Shown in pieces: positions 6,905-14,462 of a DNA stretch of 64,000 nt. A program made the translations under genes and the position numbers. This DNA comes from Streptomyces sp. CB01201 (lineage in GTDB: Bacteria > Actinomycetota > Actinomycetes > Streptomycetales > Streptomycetaceae), in NCBI RefSeq assembly GCF_002803085.1, contig NZ_NNBJ01000006.1, forward strand, positions 310,001-374,000, given 5' to 3'. How positions within the stretch are numbered: position 1 is the stretch's first letter; each line of letters opens with the position of its first letter. The notes beneath the pieces are model-generated. The model made no database searches. It worked only from the letters and a program-made list of their open reading frames with translations, and was not told the origin of the DNA.

Positions 6905-6974
6905 AACCCGCTGGGACCGGGCGGCCGGAGAACACTTCCCCGCCCGGCCCCGGCCGCCAAAAGGAGGGCATGTC

Positions 6975-7145
6975 ATGAAGGTACGGATCACGATCACGAT
7001 GGACGTGGACGCCGAAGCCTGGGCCTTCGACTACGGCTTGGACCGGCGCGACGTTCGAGACGACGTGAAGGACTACGTCGCGCACCTGATCGTCGGCTCG
7101 CACCACTTCGAAGAGAAGACGTTCACCAATGTCGGGTGGCGATGA
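6975..7145 (+). CDS. Small acidic protein (56 aa)
   Basis: An ATG with AAGGAGGG nine bases upstream gives 56 residues. The first part, MKVRITITMDVD, looks like a beta strand and is followed by helical LDRRDVRDDVKDYVAHLI. The layout resembles small ribbon-helix-helix-like or strand-helix proteins, but I do not recognise a family. Its stop overlaps the start of the DUF2637 gene (ATGA), so translation is coupled. Confidence 0.6.
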   Translation: MKVRITITMDVDAEAWAFDYGLDRRDVRDDVKDYVAHLIVGSHHFEEKTFTNVGWR

Positions 7146-7822
7146 TGAGCCGCAAGATCCGCCCGGATGCTGTCCTCGTACAGGCCGTGATCGCCGGGGC
7201 CCTGTCCTTCGCCCACCTGCACGACATCGCTGCGGCGGCCGGACAGGACGGCTGGAAAGCCTGGGCCTACCCGATCAGCGTGGATCTGCTGCTGGTCGCC
7301 GCCTGGCACCGTATTCGCACCTTGCGCGCCGACCATCACGCAGCCCGGGCCGCCTGGTCGTGGTTCGGGACTGCGCTGATCGCCTCGCTCGGGGCGAACA
7401 TCGCGACCGCCGGGCTCCTCGACCTGAATGCCGTGCCGATCTGGCTCCGCATCCTGGTCGCCGGCTGGCCCGCCCTCGCCTTCCTCGGCGGAACTCTCCT
7501 CGTCCATAGCCCCACCGAAGCCCCGGGCATCGTCCCGGACGCTCCGCAACCGGCAGAGGAACTGCCGACGCAGGAAGTCGAGTTGCAACGCGACGACGAA
7601 CCGGAGCCCGCTCCGACCGCCGCTCCTGAGCTGCCTTCCGCATCCCCGCCGGCAGCGGACGCCCCGGCTGTTCCGCCCGCTCTGCTCGCGCACGCCCAGA
7701 AGATCGCCGACACGCACGAGGCCACGACCGGTGACCCGATCGACCGTGACGCTTTGCGCGCCCGGCTGGGACTGCCCGCTCCGATGGCCGATGCGATCGC
7801 CACGCAACTCCAACTCGCCTGA
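7142..7822 (+). CDS. DUF2637 membrane protein (SpdB-like)
   Basis: The protein has about 226 residues. Four hydrophobic segments lie in the first 125 residues (around LVQAVIAGALSFAHL, AYPISVDLLLVAAW, WFGTALIASLGANI, ILVAGWPALAFLGG), then an acidic Pro/Ala-rich linker, then a small helical C-terminal domain (DRDALRARLGLPAPMADA) that could bind DNA. DUF2637 proteins are common in actinomycete plasmids, where they are linked to spread of DNA within the mycelium. The start is ambiguous between ATG at 7142 and 7145; both overlap the previous stop. A membrane location is clear; partnership with the translocase is inference. Confidence 0.75.
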   Translation: MMSRKIRPDAVLVQAVIAGALSFAHLHDIAAAAGQDGWKAWAYPISVDLLLVAAWHRIRTLRADHHAARAAWSWFGTALIASLGANIATAGLLDLNAVPIWLRILVAGWPALAFLGGTLLVHSPTEAPGIVPDAPQPAEELPTQEVELQRDDEPEPAPTAAPELPSASPPAADAPAVPPALLAHAQKIADTHEATTGDPIDRDALRARLGLPAPMADAIATQLQLA

Positions 7823-7841
7823 TCAGAAAGGACGACCTGTC

Positions 7842-8030
7842 ATGTCTGCCTACCGGCGCTTCCGCAACGTCCAGCGCATCGGCCCGGTCACCGTCGCCAC
7901 CTTCTTCGACTCCCGGGGCCGCGAGCGTCACACGGCCGCCTGCACCGCCCCGCGCTGCGACTTCTCGGCGGAGTACGCCAACCGCTCGGCCGCCGAACTC
8001 GCCGCCCGCACCCACCGCTGCTCGGCCTAG
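7842..8030 (+). CDS. Mobile element transfer protein (SpdA-like, 62 aa)
   Basis: An ATG with GAAAGGA upstream gives 62 residues: MSAYRRFRNVQRIGPVTVAT..., then ACTAPRCDFSAEYANRSAAEL and a final HRCSA. Three Cys and several His suggest metal binding. Length and sequence match small proteins annotated as mobile element transfer proteins in pSAM2-like elements. It lies between the DUF2637 gene and a tiny membrane protein in the same operon. The molecular function is unproven. Confidence 0.7.
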   Translation: MSAYRRFRNVQRIGPVTVATFFDSRGRERHTAACTAPRCDFSAEYANRSAAELAARTHRCSA

Positions 8031-8043
8031 AAGGGGTTCCGTC

Positions 8044-8202
8044 ATGAACGTTCCGCTCTGGCTCGCCCTGGCAGTCGTCGGCTGGCTCGGCATCAAGCTC
8101 GTCCGCCCGCCCTGGTGGCTCGTGGCCGTGGTCCTCCTCGGCGGCTACCTCCTCGCCGACAGCTTCCTGTCCCCCGTGATCAACACCGCCCTCCACAAGT
8201 AG
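8044..8202 (+). CDS. Small membrane protein (52 aa)
   Basis: An ATG with AAGGGG upstream gives 52 residues with two hydrophobic stretches: PLWLALAVVGWLGIKLV, then WWLVAVVLLGGYLLADSFL, separated by RPP. It is probably an integral membrane hairpin. It lies in the spd-like operon, 13 bp after the previous gene. Spread proteins of similar size are typical in this place. No homologue can be named from the sequence alone. Confidence 0.6.
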   Translation: MNVPLWLALAVVGWLGIKLVRPPWWLVAVVLLGGYLLADSFLSPVINTALHK

Positions 8203-8225
8203 ACCCGAACCGAAGGGAGTTTCCG

Positions 8226-8534
8226 ATGTTCACGCCCAAGTACCCGGTCTCCGACACCATCACCGCACTGCGTAACGCCACCCGCCCGGCCCCGACCGAC
8301 TCGGTCTCGGTCCAGCACCACGCCCCGGTATCCGCACCGGCCCCGACATCGCCGACGCGTCCGGCAATCCACCTGACGCCCGGCAGCACCCTCGCCCTGA
8401 TCGGCGGCGGCACGGCCCTGGTGCTGATCGTCGGCACGGTCCTGGTCTCCATGCTCCTGGCGGTCGCCATCACCGGGGCCTCTGTCGCCGTGTGCGCGGT
8501 CGTCGTTCGTTCCCTCATGAACCACAACCGCTGA
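8226..8534 (+). CDS. SpdD-like membrane protein
   Basis: The protein has 102 residues. A Pro/Thr-rich N-terminal half is followed by one long or two short membrane segments (LALIGGGTALVLIVGTVLVS, MLLAVAITGASVAVCAVVV) and a short basic end, RSLMNHNR. The layout matches SpdD-type proteins of Streptomyces plasmids, which help plasmid spread along hyphae. The ATG is preceded by AAGGGAG. It belongs to the same tight operon; its precise action is unknown. Confidence 0.65.
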   Translation: MFTPKYPVSDTITALRNATRPAPTDSVSVQHHAPVSAPAPTSPTRPAIHLTPGSTLALIGGGTALVLIVGTVLVSMLLAVAITGASVAVCAVVVRSLMNHNR

Positions 8535-8545
8535 AAGGACTCGTC

Positions 8546-8773
8546 ATGGGCCTGTTCAACCGCAAGCAGACCGGCGACACCGCCGCCGACCCGGCCATGG
8601 CCGAGCTGGGCCGTGAGTACGCCAACGCGCGTCGCCACGGTGACCGCAAGACCATGAACAAGATCCGCCGCGAGATCAACACCAGCGACAAGGACCTGTC
8701 GTCGTTCGCGGACGGCATGAACGCCTACGACGCGGTTCCGCCCGCCTACTCGCGCCGCAACCGCCGCCGCTAA
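8546..8773 (+). CDS. Small charged element protein (75 aa)
   Basis: An ATG with AAAGGA upstream gives 75 residues. After MGLFNRKQ the protein is predicted to be helical and highly charged (MAELGREYANARRHGDRKTM, NKIRREINTSDKD), ending in SRRNRRR. No known domain is recognised. It is the last gene before a stem-loop inside the spread/replication operon. A DNA-binding role would fit the basic tail but is unsupported. Confidence 0.6.
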   Translation: MGLFNRKQTGDTAADPAMAELGREYANARRHGDRKTMNKIRREINTSDKDLSSFADGMNAYDAVPPAYSRRNRRR

Positions 8774-8779
8774 CCGGCC

Positions 8780-8819
8780 CCCGGAGCGGCCTCGGTCGCC
8801 AAACTTCCGCCGCTCCGGG
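8780..8819 (+). other. Intercistronic inverted repeat
   Basis: CCCGGAGCGGC (8780-8790) and GCCGCTCCGGG (8809-8819) form an 11-bp perfect stem with an 18-nt loop, without a T-run. It could partially terminate or process the operon mRNA between the spread genes and the replication genes. Confidence 0.55.
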
Positions 8820-8867
8820 CGCCTTCCCACCCTCCAGATCCAACGGACCCGAAAGGCAAGTCCCATC

Positions 8868-9056
8868 ATGCCCCAGCACACCCCTGCCCAAAATCGGCCC
8901 GTCTGCCGACACTGCGACGGCTTCGCCACCGTCACGATCACCACCGGCACCCGCAACCCCGACGGCTCCCGTACGACGATCCCGGCCAACTGCCCCACCT
9001 GCAAAGGCATCGGCCACACCACCCCGGCCGCCACGCTCGCCCGGACGGGGCGGTGA
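8868..9056 (+). CDS. Small zinc-ribbon-like protein (62 aa)
   Basis: The protein has 62 residues with CRHCDGFATVTI near residue 13 and CPTCKGIGHT near 42, a C-x2-C-(x)n-C-x2-C-x-G-x-G pattern resembling one half of a DnaJ-type zinc finger. It resembles the 56-residue protein at 6734-6904 in layout. The ATG follows GAAAGGCAAG. Its end overlaps the next start (GTGA). The function is unknown. Confidence 0.6.
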   Translation: MPQHTPAQNRPVCRHCDGFATVTITTGTRNPDGSRTTIPANCPTCKGIGHTTPAATLARTGR

Positions 9057-9256
9057 CCGTGATGAGCGATCTGGCTCCCACCTCCGAGCGTCCCGGCCTG
9101 CACGTCAGTAAGCCGTCACCCTCCGCCCCCGCCACCGCGTCCGTGGTCTGTCAGTGCGGGGCCTCCGCGACCGCCACGGGCGACGCTCAGGTCAAAGCGC
9201 TCGTCGACGGCTACACCGCCAGCCACGGGCCCGCCCACCAGCGGACGGGGCGCTGA
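9053..9256 (+). CDS. Small element protein upstream of rep (67 aa)
   Basis: The GTG at 9053 overlaps the preceding TGA. An in-frame ATG at 9062 would give MSDLAPTSERPGLH and is an equally good choice. The product has two Cys (VCQCGASATATG) and a helical VKALVDGYTASHG. It ends 2 bp before the rep start, so it is probably translated together with rep. No family is recognised. Confidence 0.5.
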   Translation: MTVMSDLAPTSERPGLHVSKPSPSAPATASVVCQCGASATATGDAQVKALVDGYTASHGPAHQRTGR

Positions 9257-9258
9257 CC

Positions 9259-10650
9259 ATGACCGACACCGCCACCATGGCGGGCCTGGACCCGGCCACC
9301 CTCGCCGACGTGCTGAGGGTCGCCGGGTCCCCGGGCTTCGACCGCATCCAAGACCAGATCCGCCGTACCGGCGGCTGCTCCGACCCCATCCACCTCCAGG
9401 GCGCCACCGTCACCCGCGACAAGACCACCGGCCGGATCCTCCACGCCTACTCGACCGACACCGAGCCCGGTGGACGCCTGCGCATCGCGTGCGGCAACCG
9501 CCGCGCCTCCCGCTGCCCCGCCTGCGCCTGGACCTACGCCGGGGACACCTACCACCTGATCCGCGCCGGACTCGTCGGCGACCCCGACAAGGGCACCCCG
9601 CACACCATCCGCGAACACCCCCGCGTCTTCGCCACCCTCACCGCACCCAGCTTCGGCCCCGTCCACAACCGGCCCGGCACCCGCCCCTGCTGCTGCGGCA
9701 CCCACCACCCGGACGACGCACCCGAGTTGGGCACCCCGCTCGACCCGGAGAACTACGACTACGCCGGGGCCGTGCTGTGGAACAACCACGCCTCCGACCT
9801 GTGGCGCTACTTCACGATCTACCTCCGCCGTGAGATCGCCGCTCGCGCCGGCCGAACTCAGAAGGAAGCCCGGGAACAGTCCCGGCTGTCCTTCGGCAAG
9901 GTCGCCGAATACCAAAAGCGCGGTGCCATCCACTTTCACGCCGTGATCCGCTTCGACGGACCCGAAGGACCCGACACCCCGCCCCCGCACTGGGCCACCG
10001 TCGCCCTACTCACGGACGCTATCCATGCCGCCGCCGCACGCGTCCGCGTCGACCTGCCCGCCTCCGGCGACCACCCCGCACGGGCTTTGGGATGGGGCGA
10101 CCGGATCGACGTCCAGCCGATCAAAGCGTTCGGCGACGGCTCCGAGATCACCGAACAGGCCGTGGCCTCCTACGTCGCCAAGTACGCCACCAAAGCCGCC
10201 GAGACCACCGGCACCGTCGACCGCCGCGTCGGCAACAAAGAAGCCCTCGTGCTGCTCGGCGTGGCCGATCATCCCCGGCGGCTGATTGAGGCCTGCATGG
10301 ACCTGGACGACGCCTACCCGGATCGGAAACTCCGCGACTGGGCCCACATGCTCGGCTTCCGGGGCCACTTCTCCACCAAGTCCCGCCGCTACTCGACCAC
10401 CCTCGGCGCCCTCCGCCAGGTCCGCGCCGACTACCGCGCAGCCCAACAACGCGCCTCCCTCGGCCTCCCCGACCCCGACGACCACCCGGAGACCACCACC
10501 CTCACCCTCGCCCACTGGACCTACGCCGGACACGGCCACACCCCCGGTGAATCCTGGCTCGCCGCCAACATCCACCGCGACATCACACAGAACCGAGAGA
10601 CCGCACGCGAAGAGATCGCCGACGCGACGAGCCTTGAGGGGGAGTGGTGA
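9259..10650 (+). CDS. repSA: Rolling-circle replication initiator, RepSA-like
   Basis: The protein has 463 residues. An HUH metal-binding motif is seen as AIHFHAVIRFDG at about 223-234 (HFH 225-227). The catalytic-Tyr motif is YVAKYATK at 305-312, with two candidate Tyr. Cys-rich segments CPAC near 87 and CCCGTHH near 144 may bind zinc. RepSA nicks the double-strand origin and starts rolling-circle replication of the excised circle. The ATG at 9259 sits 2 bp after the previous stop, and the frame continues open upstream only as overlap with that gene. The stop overlaps the xis start (TGATG). The family is clear. Confidence 0.88.
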   Translation: MTDTATMAGLDPATLADVLRVAGSPGFDRIQDQIRRTGGCSDPIHLQGATVTRDKTTGRILHAYSTDTEPGGRLRIACGNRRASRCPACAWTYAGDTYHLIRAGLVGDPDKGTPHTIREHPRVFATLTAPSFGPVHNRPGTRPCCCGTHHPDDAPELGTPLDPENYDYAGAVLWNNHASDLWRYFTIYLRREIAARAGRTQKEAREQSRLSFGKVAEYQKRGAIHFHAVIRFDGPEGPDTPPPHWATVALLTDAIHAAAARVRVDLPASGDHPARALGWGDRIDVQPIKAFGDGSEITEQAVASYVAKYATKAAETTGTVDRRVGNKEALVLLGVADHPRRLIEACMDLDDAYPDRKLRDWAHMLGFRGHFSTKSRRYSTTLGALRQVRADYRAAQQRASLGLPDPDDHPETTTLTLAHWTYAGHGHTPGESWLAANIHRDITQNRETAREEIADATSLEGEW

Positions 10651-10874
10651 TGGTGGATCGACTTCTCACCGTGCGGCAAGTGGCTGAGCTGCTGAACACC
10701 TGGGAGGAGAGTGGCGAACGATTCCCGCGCCGCCTGATCGAAGAACGCCGCATCACGTTCGTGAAGGTCGGTCGCCACGTCCGTATCCCTGAGCGTGCGG
10801 TTGAAGCGTTCGTGGCGGCCAACACCATCGAACCGGTCGTCCTGCGGTCGACGCGCTTCGGGAGGGCTGCCTGA
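10650..10874 (+). CDS. xis: Excisionase (AlpA/MerR-like helix-turn-helix)
   Basis: The protein has 74 residues. A winged helix-turn-helix begins at once (LLTVRQVAELLNT) and includes FVKVGRHVRIPERAVEAFV, the usual excisionase end that contacts DNA. It binds att arms and directs the integrase towards excision. The ATG at 10650 overlaps the rep stop and has GGGGAG upstream. Its own stop overlaps the int ATG. The rep-xis-int coupling means all three are made together, as in pSAM2. Confidence 0.88.
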   Translation: MVDRLLTVRQVAELLNTWEESGERFPRRLIEERRITFVKVGRHVRIPERAVEAFVAANTIEPVVLRSTRFGRAA

Positions 10875-12052
10875 TGGCGGGGAAGCGCAAGTCGCGACGG
10901 AACTTCGGCAGGGTCCGCAAGCTGCCCTCTGGCCGCTATCAGGCTCGGTACCCGGGTCCCGATGGTGTGCTTCGACCTGCGGACCGGACGTTCGCCACGA
11001 CGACAGATGCTGATCGGTGGCTTTCCAAGAAGCGCATTGAGATCGAGGACGGCCGATGGCTGGACCCGGTGGAGGGGCAGACGACCGTGCGGGACTGGTC
11101 GGCTCGATGGCTTGCTGCTGTCTCGCCGCAGCTCAAGCACAAGACGCAAGCGTCCTACCGATCCCTGATCAACTCGCTGATCAACCCCACGTTGGGAGAT
11201 CGTGAGTTGTCGAGCCTGCGGCCGATCGCCATCACGGAATGGGTCGCGAGCATGAACGCCAAGGGCCTCAGTGCGTCACGTATCCGGCAGGCGTACCGGG
11301 TGCTGTCCCAGGTCATGCGATCGGCGGTCGAGAACGACATGATCGCGCAGACGCCTTGCCGTGGCGTACGGCTGCCCCGGATGCCGCAAACCGAGCCGCA
11401 CATCCTGACCCCGCTTGAGGCTTCGAGGGTCGTGCGCAGTGCCGACAAGCCGCATGATCTCCTGATCGCGCTTCTCGCCTACGCTGGGCTGCGTGTCGGT
11501 GAGGCCTTTGCCCTGCGACGCGTGGACATCGACGCTGCGGGCGGCTTCGTCCTCGTTGACGAGAATCTCGCCGAAGCCAACGGCAAGCTCGTCTTCGACA
11601 CCCCGAAGACGCATCAGAAGCGGCTGTTGCGCATCGGCCCGTCACTCGTGAAGCGGCTGACTGCCCACCTCGCCACGCTGCCCGGCGGGGATGATGCCCT
11701 GCTGTTCACCACGCCTGCCGGTAAGCCCCTTCGCTACAACCAGTGGCGCAAGGCGTACTTCGATCCGGCGGTGCTTGCGGCCGGGCTGAGGGATGTGACT
11801 CCGCATGATCTCCGGGCCTCGCACGGGACTTGGGTCGCCGACAAGTACGGTGTGATGACGGCCGCCCATCGCCTGGGCCACTCGAACGCAAGCGTCACCA
11901 CACGCCACTACGCCCGGCCCGTTGCCGGACGGGACGATCAGGTGGCCGCAGCCTCCGACGCCTGGTTCAGCGGGCACGATCATGGGCAAGGGGCACGTAG
12001 CGGGCACGACGACGATGACGACGGCTCCTCCGGGGCTCTCGTGCCTGTCTGA
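10874..12052 (+). CDS. int: Site-specific tyrosine integrase
   Basis: The protein has 392 residues. An arm-binding N-terminal part is followed by a SAM-like core-binding domain at about 68-160 and a catalytic domain at about 175-350. Catalytic residues can be assigned: Arg207 (AGLRVGEA), a Lys near 245, His311 and Arg314 (PHDLRASHG), His336 (RLGHSN) and Tyr346 (TRHYA). It recombines attP with the 3' end of tRNA-Ser. The ATG overlaps the xis stop. The gene ends 38 bp before att copy 2, the normal right-end layout. The Asp-rich tail is typical of Streptomyces integrases. Confidence 0.93.
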   Translation: MAGKRKSRRNFGRVRKLPSGRYQARYPGPDGVLRPADRTFATTTDADRWLSKKRIEIEDGRWLDPVEGQTTVRDWSARWLAAVSPQLKHKTQASYRSLINSLINPTLGDRELSSLRPIAITEWVASMNAKGLSASRIRQAYRVLSQVMRSAVENDMIAQTPCRGVRLPRMPQTEPHILTPLEASRVVRSADKPHDLLIALLAYAGLRVGEAFALRRVDIDAAGGFVLVDENLAEANGKLVFDTPKTHQKRLLRIGPSLVKRLTAHLATLPGGDDALLFTTPAGKPLRYNQWRKAYFDPAVLAAGLRDVTPHDLRASHGTWVADKYGVMTAAHRLGHSNASVTTRHYARPVAGRDDQVAAASDAWFSGHDHGQGARSGHDDDDDGSSGALVPV

Positions 12053-12089
12053 CCTGCGGCGGAGACCTCATCGCCCGTGATCGGCGAAA

Positions 12090-12150
12090 GGTCTTGAAAA
12101 CCGTCGTGGCAGCGATGTCACCGTGGGTTCAAATCCCACACCCACCGCAG
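12090..12150 (+). repeat. Attachment site copy 2 (right end)
   Basis: Identical over 61 bp to 1641-1701. It lies 38 bp after int and again lacks the 5' half of the tRNA-Ser. Chromosomal-type sequence follows, including a terminator hairpin that probably belonged to the original tRNA gene. Confidence 0.92.
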
Positions 12151-12173
12151 CGACCCAGCGTCGATGCTGGTCA

Positions 12174-12206
12174 AAGGGCGTGATCCTGGTTCAGGGTCAC
12201 GCCCTT
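12174..12206 (+). terminator. Hairpin after att copy 2
   Basis: AAGGGCGTGATCC pairs with GGGTCACGCCCTT around a 7-nt loop. It is placed where the terminator of the original tRNA-Ser would be. The T-run is short. Confidence 0.65.
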
Positions 12207-12250
12207 CGCATGAGGCAGGCGTCACGCTGCAACCCCACGGCCCGCTCCCC

Positions 12251-13204
12251 TCACCGCGCCGCGCTCATCCGGGCCGCGGAGGCGATCGTCGCGAGGGCCT
12301 CGCGTTCGGTGAGGCCGGTGGTGATCGCGGCGGAGGTGAGGGCTCCGGTCAGCTCCTCGCCGATGCCGTTCTCGTACGCCCGGCACGCCGCCCAGAACAG
12401 CCGGGTGTTGCGCTGACCCTCGTGGGCGGCCAGTACGAACTGGATCAGGCCCTGCCCCTGAAGGTCGCCGGACCTCTGGTGGGCCCCGGATCCCTGAAGG
12501 TCCCCGGCCCCCTGGTGGGCCCCGGATCCCCGGTGGGCCCCGGACCCCTGGTGGGCCCCGTGCCGATGGGCGTGGTGGGGCCGGGCGGGCGGGGTGAGCA
12601 GGTCGAGCAGAGTGCGGGGGCAGCGGGCCGGGCCGAGGTGGGCGGTGCCCGGGGCGAGCCGGTAGACGCCCCGGCTGCTCAGCGAACCGGGGCCGACCAG
12701 ATAGCCGCCCGCGCCCCGGATGTCGATGCCGGGGGCGAGCCGGCTCGCGGAGTTCGGCACGACCGTGCCCGGCGGCCCGGTCAGCCAGATGTGGCGACCC
12801 CCGCTCGGCGTGATCACGACCACGGTCTCGGGGATGGTGAACAGGTGCCGCAGCGCCAGGTGTTGGAGGGCCGCCGTGGCATCGGCCTGCGGCGGCTTGG
12901 TGTCGAGGTCGATCCCTATGAGGTGGTGCGGCGGCCGGCCGCAGGCGATGCCGTACCCGGTGGCCCAGGGCGCGGCCCTGAACAGCGCGCGCACCGCGGC
13001 CGGGTCGGTGGTGGCGTCGTGCACCCCGTGGCCCACCAGTCCGCACTCGCCCCGGCACGGCGCGGGCTCGGGCTCGCCCCGGTGCGGCGAGGGCAGCGCC
13101 GGGAGCTTGGTGCGGGACAACGGGATGACGGGCAGGCCGCGCTCGGCGGCGGACAGGGCGTGGGCGAGGGCCAGAGTGGCGGCCTGCCGGTCGATGGTGG
13201 CCAT
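12251..13204 (-). CDS. Bifunctional DNA primase/polymerase (prim-pol) domain protein
   Basis: The protein has 317 residues. A prim-pol N-terminal domain covers about 10-200: the metal-binding IGIDLDTK (Asp99, Asp101), GGRHIWLTG near 135-143 and PGIDIRGAGGYLVGPGS. Such proteins combine primer synthesis and polymerisation, usually in plasmid or phage replication. Between about 205 and 245 the DNA contains imperfect tandem repeats that encode GAHQGSG/GAHRGSG-type units, so length may vary between strains. I chose the ATG at 13204 (GGAG just upstream); the frame is open for another 109 codons of poor coding character. It is the first gene beyond the element and may be a relic of older plasmid DNA or a chromosomal regulator. 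Confidence 0.75.
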   Translation of the reverse strand: MATIDRQAATLALAHALSAAERGLPVIPLSRTKLPALPSPHRGEPEPAPCRGECGLVGHGVHDATTDPAAVRALFRAAPWATGYGIACGRPPHHLIGIDLDTKPPQADATAALQHLALRHLFTIPETVVVITPSGGRHIWLTGPPGTVVPNSASRLAPGIDIRGAGGYLVGPGSLSSRGVYRLAPGTAHLGPARCPRTLLDLLTPPARPHHAHRHGAHQGSGAHRGSGAHQGAGDLQGSGAHQRSGDLQGQGLIQFVLAAHEGQRNTRLFWAACRAYENGIGEELTGALTSAAITTGLTEREALATIASAARMSAAR

Positions 13205-13743
13205 GACTCCATGTTCGTACGAATGTTCGAGAAAGGGAATCCCTTTCAGGGGCGACGGTCGCGCCCCGGCGCGGGCAGGGGCCGGTTTCCGCCGAGGCGC
13301 ACGGCCCGGCCCGCGCCCTCGGGGCTCGTCCCCGCCCCCTCCTCGACCCCATCGGCGCCGGACGACAGACCGGTTACGGGCGGGTGGCGCCCCGCTGCCG
13401 TCTTGGTGTCCCCCGGGTGGGCAGCGGATGGCGGCCAAAGTTGGCCGAATCCAAGCCGAAACGGTTCTGCCCTTGCGGAGGCCCGGCTCCATCGCGGAAA
13501 TCGGACCCCTGTCGACGGTTTGGGGGCGCATTGAGGGTTTATCGACATGTCCTCACGCTTGCGGGCGAAAGGTTCCTCAATGACTGGTTCGCCGGGGATT
13601 CGGTGGGCAACTCTGATCTCGCGACGTCGTCACAGCGTCCGGGGCGGTCGGCCAACTGCCTTGGAGAAGGCCGTACTTGCTTCCTGCGGATACGGACTGA
13701 ACGAGCCGAACTACCCGCACTTCTGGTTCCTGGAGGAATTGAC
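13205..13743. promoter_or_regulatory. Divergent intergenic region
   Basis: About 540 bases between the minus-strand prim-pol gene and the plus-strand secreted protein gene. No convincing gene is seen. The last 200 bases contain the leader of the secreted protein with a strong GGAGGA ribosome site. An operator-like CGTACGAA lies near 13215, close to the prim-pol start. Confidence 0.3.
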
Positions 13744-14055
13744 ATGGCACACATCCGTACCGCCCGCGTCCTGGCCACCGTTGCCGCGCTGCCCCTGGCC
13801 GCCGCCCTCTTCTCGGGTGTCGCCACGGCCGACAACGGCTCCATCGCGGGCCACGGATCGAACGCCGCGGTGGCGACCGTCAGCGGCAGCGGGGTCGGCC
13901 ACGACAACCGCGGGAACTCGTCCACCACCCAGCAGCAGGCCGTGGGCTCCGGCGCCACCAACCAGAGCAACACCGCCCAGGTGAACGGGTCCGCCTTCAC
14001 CTCGATCAACCAGGGCAACGGGAACGTCGCCGTGAACTTCACCCGCCTGTGGTGA
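13744..14055 (+). CDS. Small secreted Ser/Asn/Gln-rich protein
   Basis: The protein has 103 residues. A Sec signal peptide ends near AAALFSGVATA, followed by about 75 residues rich in Gly, Ser, Asn, Gln and Thr (SSTTQQQAVGSGATNQ, SINQGNGNVAVNFTRLW). The mature part has no Cys and looks like alternating short strands, so it recalls surface amyloid-type proteins of Streptomyces, but it lacks the chaplin Cys pattern and I cannot assign it to chaplins or rodlins. GGAGGA lies before the ATG. It is probably exported to the cell surface; the role is unknown. Confidence 0.75.
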   Translation: MAHIRTARVLATVAALPLAAALFSGVATADNGSIAGHGSNAAVATVSGSGVGHDNRGNSSTTQQQAVGSGATNQSNTAQVNGSAFTSINQGNGNVAVNFTRLW

Positions 14056-14322
14056 TCCGCCTCCCCGGTGGAAGGGGTCCGTTCTTAGGGTGATCGGCGG
14101 CCCGGGTGACAGCGCTTCGGCGCGGTCGCCCGGGCCGTTGGCGTGCGCGACCCGGTCGCCGGCGTGCGCGACCGAATCGTTGGCGTGGCCACCCGCTCGC
14201 CCGCTCACTCGCTCACTCGCTCACTCGCTCGCCCGCTCGCCCGCTCGCCGCACGCCCGCTCACCCGCACGCGCGGCCGCAGCCGCGGCCGGGACCGGGAC
14301 CCGTGGTCCACGGCCGAAGGCA
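14056..14322. repeat. Low-complexity octamer repeat in an intergenic region
   Basis: The stretch contains, at about 14192-14250, tandem 8-bp units of the form GCTCACTC and GCTCGCCC, with CACGCCCGCTCACCCGCACG beyond. No gene is supported. The repeat would be prone to slippage. Confidence 0.55.
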
Positions 14323-14356
14323 TTGACAGCAGGGCCGTATCTGACGGACAGTCAGA
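14323..14356 (+). promoter_or_regulatory. Candidate promoter and operator of the chs-like operon
   Basis: TTGACA at 14323-14328 is a consensus -35. It is followed by the inverted repeat TCTGACggacaGTCAGA (14340-14356), which would cover the -10/+1 region, a typical site for a TetR-family repressor of acyl-CoA genes. The cognate regulator is not in the window. The first gene starts about 105 bases downstream. Confidence 0.45.
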
Positions 14357-14462
14357 AACCTGATCGGCGGGCCCGGGACGTGGGACGCGCCCGGCCCCGC
14401 CGATGTGTCCGTACGCATGTGCCCGCCCGTGCACGTGCCCGTACGCACGGAAGGCCGCCGTC

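Larger units (their letters stand above)
1641..12150 (+). mobile_element. pSAM2-like actinomycete integrative and conjugative element
   Basis: About 10.4 kb bounded by 61-bp direct repeats of a tRNA-Ser(TGA) 3' end. The gene order is cargo, KorSA-like repressor, FtsK-like translocase, spread genes, RepSA, Xis, Int, which is the complete set for excision, rolling-circle replication and double-stranded DNA transfer. No frameshift is seen in any core gene, so the element may be active. A NUDIX (Pif-like) gene is missing inside it but one lies just left of att copy 1. Confidence 0.9.

Noticed and set aside
13744..14055. Chaplin gene
   Set aside because: The mature part lacks Cys residues and the chaplin core; it is only broadly similar in composition.
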